Shown here in pieces: positions 14,072 through 17,864 of a DNA stretch of 17,864 nt. The translations under genes and the position numbers were made by a program. The stretch is from assembly GCA_045801465.1 (NCBI GenBank), contig JBJMSU010000105.1:1-17864 (forward strand), given 5' to 3'. How positions within the stretch are numbered: the stretch's first letter is position 1; each line of letters begins with the position of its first letter. The DNA is from DATFWC01 sp045801465. Its GTDB lineage: Bacteria; Pseudomonadota; Alphaproteobacteria; Rhizobiales; Xanthobacteraceae. The notes beneath the pieces were generated by a model that did not search any database, was not told the origin of the DNA, and worked only from the letters and a program-made list of their open reading frames with translations.

Positions 14072-15040
14072 GTGCTAGGCCGTTTGACCGCCTGTATTGC
14101 TCTGGCAACCTTGCTCGCAACACCTGCTGCCTCGGCGCAGGATTGGCCGACCCGTCCGGTCCGCATCGTCAACACCTTCGCGGCGGGCGGCACGGCGGAC
14201 GTTCTCGCCCGCACCGTGGCGGAACATCTGTCGAGCGCGTTTGGCCAGCAATTCTTCGTCGAGACGCGGCCCGGCGCCGGTGGCTCGATCGGCGTGCAGT
14301 CGGTCGTGAATTCGTCGCCCGACGGCTACAATTTCGTGATCACCAACGTCTCGTTGCTGGTGCTGCAGCCGCTCACCAATGCCAAGATCGGCTACGATCC
14401 CGATCGCGATCTCGTCAATATCGCCTATATCGCCGGCGCGCCGGTCGTGCTGTCGGTCAATGCGGCGAGCGGCGCGAAGACGCTGCAAGACTTCATTGCC
14501 GCGGGCAAGAACAGCGCAAAGCCGCTGACCTACTCGTCGTCCGGTCTCGGCAGCATGGGTCATCTCCTGACCGAATTGTTTGCGCAGAAGGCCGGCCTCA
14601 AGGTGGAGCACGTGCCGTACAAGGGAGCCGCGCAATCCCTCATGGACCTCGTGGGCGGCCACATCGATTTTTCCTGCCAGACCGTCTCGTCCACCGCCGC
14701 GCAGCTGCGCAGCGGCGCGTTGCGCGGGCTGGCGACGACGTCGAACGAGCGCCTGCCGGACTATCCCGACCTGCCGACGTTCACGGAGCTTGGGTTTCCC
14801 GACCTCGTCAGCACGACCTGGTTCTCGTTGTCCGGCCCGGCCGGGTTGCCGGATGAGATCGTCAGACGAGTCAATCGCGAGGTGGTGCGCGCGATGAGCA
14901 AGCCCGAGGCGCAGCGACGGCTGCAGCAGGACGGGCTGGTCACGGAGCCGCTCAATCCGGAACAATTCCGCAGCTTGATTGCGGCGGAAACGGTCCGCTG
15001 GAAACCGGTTGCCGAGCGGGCCGGCCTCATGCAGCGGTGA
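14072..15040 (+). CDS. Tripartite tricarboxylate transporter substrate-binding protein (Bug/TctC family)
   Basis: 322 residues from the GTG at 14072; AAGGAT lies about 8 nt upstream. A Sec signal peptide (MLGRLTACIALATLLATPAASA, cleavage before QDWP) directs it to the periplasm. The mature start DWPTRPVRIVNTFAAGGTADVLAR, the ETRPGAGGSIG loop and HVPYKGAAQSLMDLVGGHIDF are hallmarks of Bug proteins, which bind small carboxylates or other solutes for TctAB permeases. The length is normal for the family. No tctA or tctB homologue is nearby, so it is an orphan binding protein, as is common where these genes are amplified. The ligand cannot be predicted. Element 2 lies directly upstream. Confidence 0.93.
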   Translation: MLGRLTACIALATLLATPAASAQDWPTRPVRIVNTFAAGGTADVLARTVAEHLSSAFGQQFFVETRPGAGGSIGVQSVVNSSPDGYNFVITNVSLLVLQPLTNAKIGYDPDRDLVNIAYIAGAPVVLSVNAASGAKTLQDFIAAGKNSAKPLTYSSSGLGSMGHLLTELFAQKAGLKVEHVPYKGAAQSLMDLVGGHIDFSCQTVSSTAAQLRSGALRGLATTSNERLPDYPDLPTFTELGFPDLVSTTWFSLSGPAGLPDEIVRRVNREVVRAMSKPEAQRRLQQDGLVTEPLNPEQFRSLIAAETVRWKPVAERAGLMQR

Positions 15041-15073
15041 GGGGCACGGCAAAGCGCGCGGACGGCCGTCACG

Positions 15074-15102
15074 TTGACAGGCGGAGCCGCGGTCCCTAAA
15101 CA
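15074..15102 (+). promoter_or_regulatory. Strong sigma-70-type promoter for L36
   Basis: TTGACA (15074-15079, consensus) and TAAACA (15097-15102) are separated by 17 bp. Transcription from about 15109 gives a leader near 50 nt for rpmJ. It is the best housekeeping promoter match I saw in the window, fitting a ribosomal-protein gene. Confidence 0.7.
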
Positions 15103-15159
15103 GCCCGCTCATCGAAGACGGCAATGAAAGGCGCCCGGAAGCGCCGTTGGATTGGAACC

Positions 15160-15285
15160 ATGAAGGTCCGCAATTCGTTGAAATCGCTGCGTGGCCGCCA
15201 TCGCGACAATCGGCTGGTGCGGCGGAAGGGCCGGGTCTACGTCATCAACAAGACCCAGCGCCGCTTCAAAGCTCGCCAGGGCTAA
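15160..15285 (+). CDS. rpmJ: 50S ribosomal protein L36 (zinc-free C- type)
   Basis: 41 residues beginning MKVRNSLKSLRGRHRDN and ending RRFKARQG, highly basic. This is ribosomal protein bL36 of the form that lacks the Cys/His zinc site, the form usual in Rhizobiales; it binds 23S rRNA in the large subunit. The sequence is diagnostic despite its small size. The ATG at 15160 is preceded by TTGGAACC, a weak ribosome site, and by a small stem GGCGC/GCGCC (15130-15145) in the leader. It is a single-gene unit behind its own strong promoter. Confidence 0.95.
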   Translation: MKVRNSLKSLRGRHRDNRLVRRKGRVYVINKTQRRFKARQG

Positions 15286-15356
15286 CCCGATCGGCTCACG
15301 CGACAGTGAGGCCCGGAGCCTTTTCCGGCGCCCTCTCACGCTGTAGGCTGACGCCC

Positions 15357-16007
15357 ATGGGTCTGCGATTCCCCCTGCTTCGCGTCGGCGCCGCCGTGGC
15401 GGCGGCAGCTTTTCTGTGCACCGCCCCGAACCCGGGTTGGACCCAGGAGGCGCAGCCGCCGCAGGCGCAACCGGCCCAGCCGGTCGAGCCGCCCGCCAAG
15501 CTGCCGCGTCCGCAACGCGGCGACCGCACGCAAAATCTCGATTTCCTGTTCGGTGCGCTGAAGGCGGCGCCCGACAACGAGACCGCCAAGGCGATCGAGG
15601 AGCGCATCTGGGCGCTGTGGTTCGTTTCCGGCAGCGATACGGCCGACCTCTTGATGACGCGCGTCAAGACCGCGGTCGAAGGCAAGGACCTCGACCTCGC
15701 GGTTCAACTGCTCGACGCGATCGTCGAGATCAAGCCCGACTATGTCGAGGCGTGGAACCGGCGCGCCACGCTGTTCTTCATGAAAAAGGACTACGGTCGC
15801 GCGCTCGCCGACATCCGCCAGGTGCTCGCGCGCGAGCCGCGCCACTTCGGGGCGCTGTCGGGTCTCGGCCTGATCATGCAGGAACTGGGTGACGACAAGC
15901 GTGCGCTCGATGTGTTTCGCCGCGCGCTGGCGGTCCATCCCCACCTCGAGCGCATTCCCGACGTGGTCAAGCAGCTGACCGAAAAAGTGGAAGGTCGGGA
16001 CATTTAG
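15357..16007 (+). CDS. Exported tetratricopeptide-repeat protein
   Basis: 216 residues from the ATG at 15357. The open frame extends upstream through rpmJ in another phase, but that part is not coding. A signal peptide or membrane anchor occupies about 1-30 (LLRVGAAVAAAAFLCTAP, probable cleavage near WTQ-EA), followed by a Pro/Gln-rich linker (32-52). The rest is helical, with about two to three TPR units over residues 105-195, for example DYVEAWNRRATLFFMKKDYGRALADI and ALSGLGLIMQELGDDKRALDVFRRAL. TPR proteins act as protein-protein scaffolds; the partner is unknown. The Cys at 21 does not sit in a good lipobox. Such periplasmic TPR proteins are common in Rhizobiales, and no specific role can be given. 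Confidence 0.85.
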   Translation: MGLRFPLLRVGAAVAAAAFLCTAPNPGWTQEAQPPQAQPAQPVEPPAKLPRPQRGDRTQNLDFLFGALKAAPDNETAKAIEERIWALWFVSGSDTADLLMTRVKTAVEGKDLDLAVQLLDAIVEIKPDYVEAWNRRATLFFMKKDYGRALADIRQVLAREPRHFGALSGLGLIMQELGDDKRALDVFRRALAVHPHLERIPDVVKQLTEKVEGRDI

Positions 16008-16008
16008 C

Positions 16009-16030
16009 CGTCATTGCCGGGCTTGACCCC
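16009..16030 (+). repeat. Fragment of a dispersed intergenic repeat
   Basis: The stretch just after the TPR gene, CGTCATTGCCGGGCTTGACC, matches from memory the first half of a short repeat widespread between genes in Bradyrhizobium-type genomes. The second half (the complementary arm) is missing, so it looks truncated. Confidence 0.35.
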
Positions 16031-16061
16031 ATAGACGCTAACATAAGGGAGCGCACGCGAT

Positions 16062-16144
16062 CCTATGGTTCGAGACGCGTCGCTTCGCTCCGCTCCTCAC
16101 CATGAGGATCGCTACGATAGGCCTCCGATAGACCTCATCCTGAG
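16062..16144. repeat. REP/BIME-like repeat, left part (split by the IS)
   Basis: A reverse-oriented unit (16062-16107) contains TTCGAGACGCG, GCTTCGC and GCTCCTCACCATGAGG. A second unit starts in the opposite orientation at 16133 (CCTCATCCTGAG) and is cut at 16144 by the insertion sequence. Its remainder lies at 17666-17703. The TTCGAGACGC...GCTCCTCA pattern resembles repeats frequent in Rhizobiales. Confidence 0.65.
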
Positions 16145-17665
16145 AGTCTGTGAATCATTTCAGGTTCGTGAGCTTTTGGATGGTGGTGAGATCGCATGCT
16201 GGATGCAAGTCCTGGTGTGGGTCGGGTCTCGGTTGGTAACCCTGTTCTATGCGATGGCGAGGCGATGGCCCTGGAGAATGTTGTTGGCGAGCGCGAACCA
16301 CAGCACCACCGCTGTGACCTTCGCGATGCCTCGCACGGTGATCTGGTGGAGGTCCCAGTTGCGCCAGCGGGCGTGGATACACTCGCAGATCGAGCGGCGC
16401 CTATACTGTGCCTTTCCCTCCTCGCTCGCCATCCGGGAGCGCCAGGCCAGCACGCCTGGGCCGTCGTCGCGCCGCGGCTTGAACGGGTCGGTTCCATGCT
16501 TGGATTGTGTGGGCGGATAGTAGATTTCGATCCCGTCGAGATGCGCCCATTCGACGTCAGCGGCGGCGGTGAAGCCGCCGTCAACGAGATAGCGGCCGGG
16601 CTTGCGCCCAAGGCGCGCGCGCACGGCCTCAAGCCTTGGCCGCATCAGGCCGCGATCAGAGCCTGTGGTGCAGGGTGCGACATCGACCACGATCTGTTGC
16701 TCGGCGGCGCTGACCACCTGCACGTTATAGGCCGGACGGAAGCCGCCATCGGCCATCTTCATCACCCGCGCGTCTGGGTCTGTGGTGGAGGCGCGCGGCT
16801 CCTTGGGCGGCTTGCTCGGTTTATGCGTCTGCTCCCGCCGCTCACGTTGCGCCTTGATCTCGGACAGCGCCTTCCGCGCCGCCGCGATCCGCTCGACACG
16901 CTCGCGGGCCGCCCGCTCCTTGGCCGCCTTGATGCGCTGGTTGCTGGCGTCCGGACGTTCGTCCACCTCGCGCTTGAGCGCTTCCACGATCGCACCCGCC
17001 GCCGCCAAGCGCTGCTCCAGCGTGGCCTCGCGCCGGAACGAGGCCGCTCCCGCACTTGCCCGCACCCGCACCCCATCCTGCGCCAACACGGCAAGATCGA
17101 TGATGCCGGCCTCCACCAGCGCCGTGACGTGTTCGGTCAGCAGCCGGTCGAGCACATCGGCACAGCCGACGCGGAAGTCCGCCAGCGTGTGATAGTTCAC
17201 CGAAACCCCGCCGCACAGCCAGCGATAGGCATCGTGGCTCTCGCACAGCCGAGCGAGCGCCCGCGCGCTGCCTACTCCTTGGCTGGTGGCATAAAGCCAC
17301 AGCGCCACCAGCAGCCTTGGCGAGATCGCAGGATGGCCGGGCGTGCTCTCCCGCGCCTTGATCCGATCCTCAAGCTCGCTCAGATCGAGCCCCTGCGCGT
17401 AGGCCCAAAACACCCGTGCCTTATGGTCTTGCCCGATCAGGCTGTCGATATCCACCGCCCGCAGCTCAATCTGGTCGCGCACCGGCTCGCGCATCCGCGG
17501 CGCTCCGTGCGGCTCTTGCTCAGCTTGCGGCCTCGGTTGATTGGGCAGTTCCCCGAACAGTTCGTCGCCAGCCATCACCACCTCCCGCGAACCAACGGTC
17601 GCAGGGAATCACATCAACGCCCGATCCGCTACAATCGCGCATCGCCGCCAAAAGATTCACACACT
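16145..17665 (-). mobile_element. IS1182-family insertion sequence (1521 bp)
   Basis: Terminal inverted repeats are AGTCTGTGAATCATTT at the left (16145-16160) and AGTGTGTGAATCTTTT read inward from the right (17665-17650), 14 of 16 identical. CTGAG occurs directly outside both ends (16140-16144 and 17666-17670) and is the likely target duplication; because GAG repeats around the junctions the exact boundary is uncertain by 1-2 bases. One intact transposase gene fills the element on the minus strand. The near-perfect ends, the intact gene and the reconstructable target suggest a fairly recent insertion. Confidence 0.85.
16247..17575 (-). CDS. IS1182-family DDE transposase
   Basis: 442 residues from the ATG at 17575-17573, preceded at 5 nt by GGAGG; two in-frame GTG codons directly upstream are less likely starts. 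It catalyses cut-and-paste or related transposition of its element. The N-terminal DUF772-like region (LRAVDIDSLIGQDHKARVFW, PRLLVALWLYATSQGVGSAR) is characteristic of IS1182/IS5-related transposases. Candidate catalytic residues are Asp167 (AQDGVRVRAS), Asp332 (YLVDGGF) and Glu398 (CECIHARWRNWDL). GGFRPAYNVQVV (277-288) is a family hallmark. A charged, helix-rich insertion of about 70 residues lies between the first Asp and this hallmark. The C-terminus LHQITVRGIAKVTAVVLWFALANN is complete, so the protein is probably active. Confidence 0.92.
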   Translation of the reverse strand: MAGDELFGELPNQPRPQAEQEPHGAPRMREPVRDQIELRAVDIDSLIGQDHKARVFWAYAQGLDLSELEDRIKARESTPGHPAISPRLLVALWLYATSQGVGSARALARLCESHDAYRWLCGGVSVNYHTLADFRVGCADVLDRLLTEHVTALVEAGIIDLAVLAQDGVRVRASAGAASFRREATLEQRLAAAGAIVEALKREVDERPDASNQRIKAAKERAARERVERIAAARKALSEIKAQRERREQTHKPSKPPKEPRASTTDPDARVMKMADGGFRPAYNVQVVSAAEQQIVVDVAPCTTGSDRGLMRPRLEAVRARLGRKPGRYLVDGGFTAAADVEWAHLDGIEIYYPPTQSKHGTDPFKPRRDDGPGVLAWRSRMASEEGKAQYRRRSICECIHARWRNWDLHQITVRGIAKVTAVVLWFALANNILQGHRLAIA

Positions 17666-17703
17666 CTGAGGAGCCCGCGAAGCGGGCGTCTCGAAGGATG
17701 GGG
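17666..17703. repeat. REP/BIME-like repeat, right part
   Basis: CTGAG followed by GAGCCCGCGAAGCGGGCG and TCTCGAAGGATG continues the repeat unit broken at 16144. It contains the internal stem CCCGC/GCGGG (17674-17686) and is the reverse complement of the pattern seen at 16062-16107. Confidence 0.65.
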
Positions 17704-17864
17704 TGACTGCTCAGGATGAGAGCGACGCGTCTCAACCCCAGGATCGCGGCACTCCTGGACCCCGATGAGACTCGACCGCGCCATCCATTCAACCTAAACC
17801 TCCACTGCAGCATGCGCGGGGCGCGGCCGCGCATGGTGAAGCGATTTCATCGCGTTACGGGGCA
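17704..17864. other. Non-coding end of window with one palindrome
   Basis: No supported gene. CATGCGCGG (17811-17819) pairs with CCGCGCATG (17827-17835) around a 7-nt GC loop; no T-run follows. The remaining sequence shows nothing I recognise. Confidence 0.4.

Noticed and set aside
14075..15124. 349-codon frame antisense to the Bug protein
   Set aside because: Shadow of a clear signal-peptide-bearing Bug gene; its translation is Arg-rich and without motifs.
16062..17703. CRISPR array or other spaced direct-repeat system
   Set aside because: The repeats are inverted units split by an IS, not regularly spaced direct repeats with unique spacers; no cas-like gene is present.
16196..17719. 507-codon plus-strand frame across the insertion sequence
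   Set aside because: Antisense to an intact DDE transposase and runs through the right terminal repeat into the host repeat, so it is not a real gene.

Overview
The window is GC-rich chromosomal DNA that looks like an alphaproteobacterium of the Rhizobiales/Hyphomicrobiales (Bradyrhizobium- or Xanthobacteraceae-like). The case rests on a CpdR response regulator next to an N-formylglutamate amidohydrolase and a HisN-type phosphatase, a MmgR/alpha-r8-like small RNA with its conserved TTTCCTCCCT motif, a ROSE-type RNA thermometer in front of an hsp20 gene, a perfect CtrA box, and REP-like repeats of a kind common in this order. No species call is possible from the sequence alone.

Layout. 1-4936 (minus): gltB and the start of gltD, overlapping by 8 bp, make the NADPH glutamate synthase for ammonium assimilation. 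4937-5384 is a 448-bp non-coding region with two inverted repeats. 5385-6437 (plus): an L-threonine aldolase-type PLP enzyme. 6556-7182 (plus): a small secreted Pro/Tyr-rich protein behind a TTAA-N7-TTAA box. 7233-7703 (minus): hsp20 with a ROSE-like leader, divergent from an alpha/beta hydrolase (7916-8863, plus). 8864-9089 holds a hairpin, a REP-like palindrome and a second inverted repeat. 9090-9872 (minus): hisN-like phosphatase. About 9996-10089 (plus): the small RNA with its own promoter and terminator. 10211-11101 (minus): N-formylglutamate amidohydrolase, divergent from cpdR (11296-11655, plus). 11853-13612 (plus): a family 2 glycosyltransferase coupled to an RmlD-type reductase, suggesting lipopolysaccharide or other surface-sugar work. 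13714-13788: tRNA-Val(GAC). 13879-14042: two long back-to-back palindromes. 14072-15040 (plus): a tripartite tricarboxylate transporter (Bug/TctC) substrate-binding protein. 15160-15285 (plus): the 41-residue ribosomal protein L36. 15357-16007 (plus): an exported TPR protein. 16145-17665: an IS1182-type insertion sequence lodged inside a REP-like repeat whose two halves remain on either side. 17704-17864: no gene seen.

Most genes are housekeeping or metabolic and do not form one system. The most interesting content is regulatory and non-coding: the RNA thermometer, the small RNA, the CtrA box, the twin palindromes and the IS-split repeat. I found no convincing undescribed multigene system. 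Large open frames antisense to gltB and in shifted frames elsewhere are explained by GC-rich codon use.
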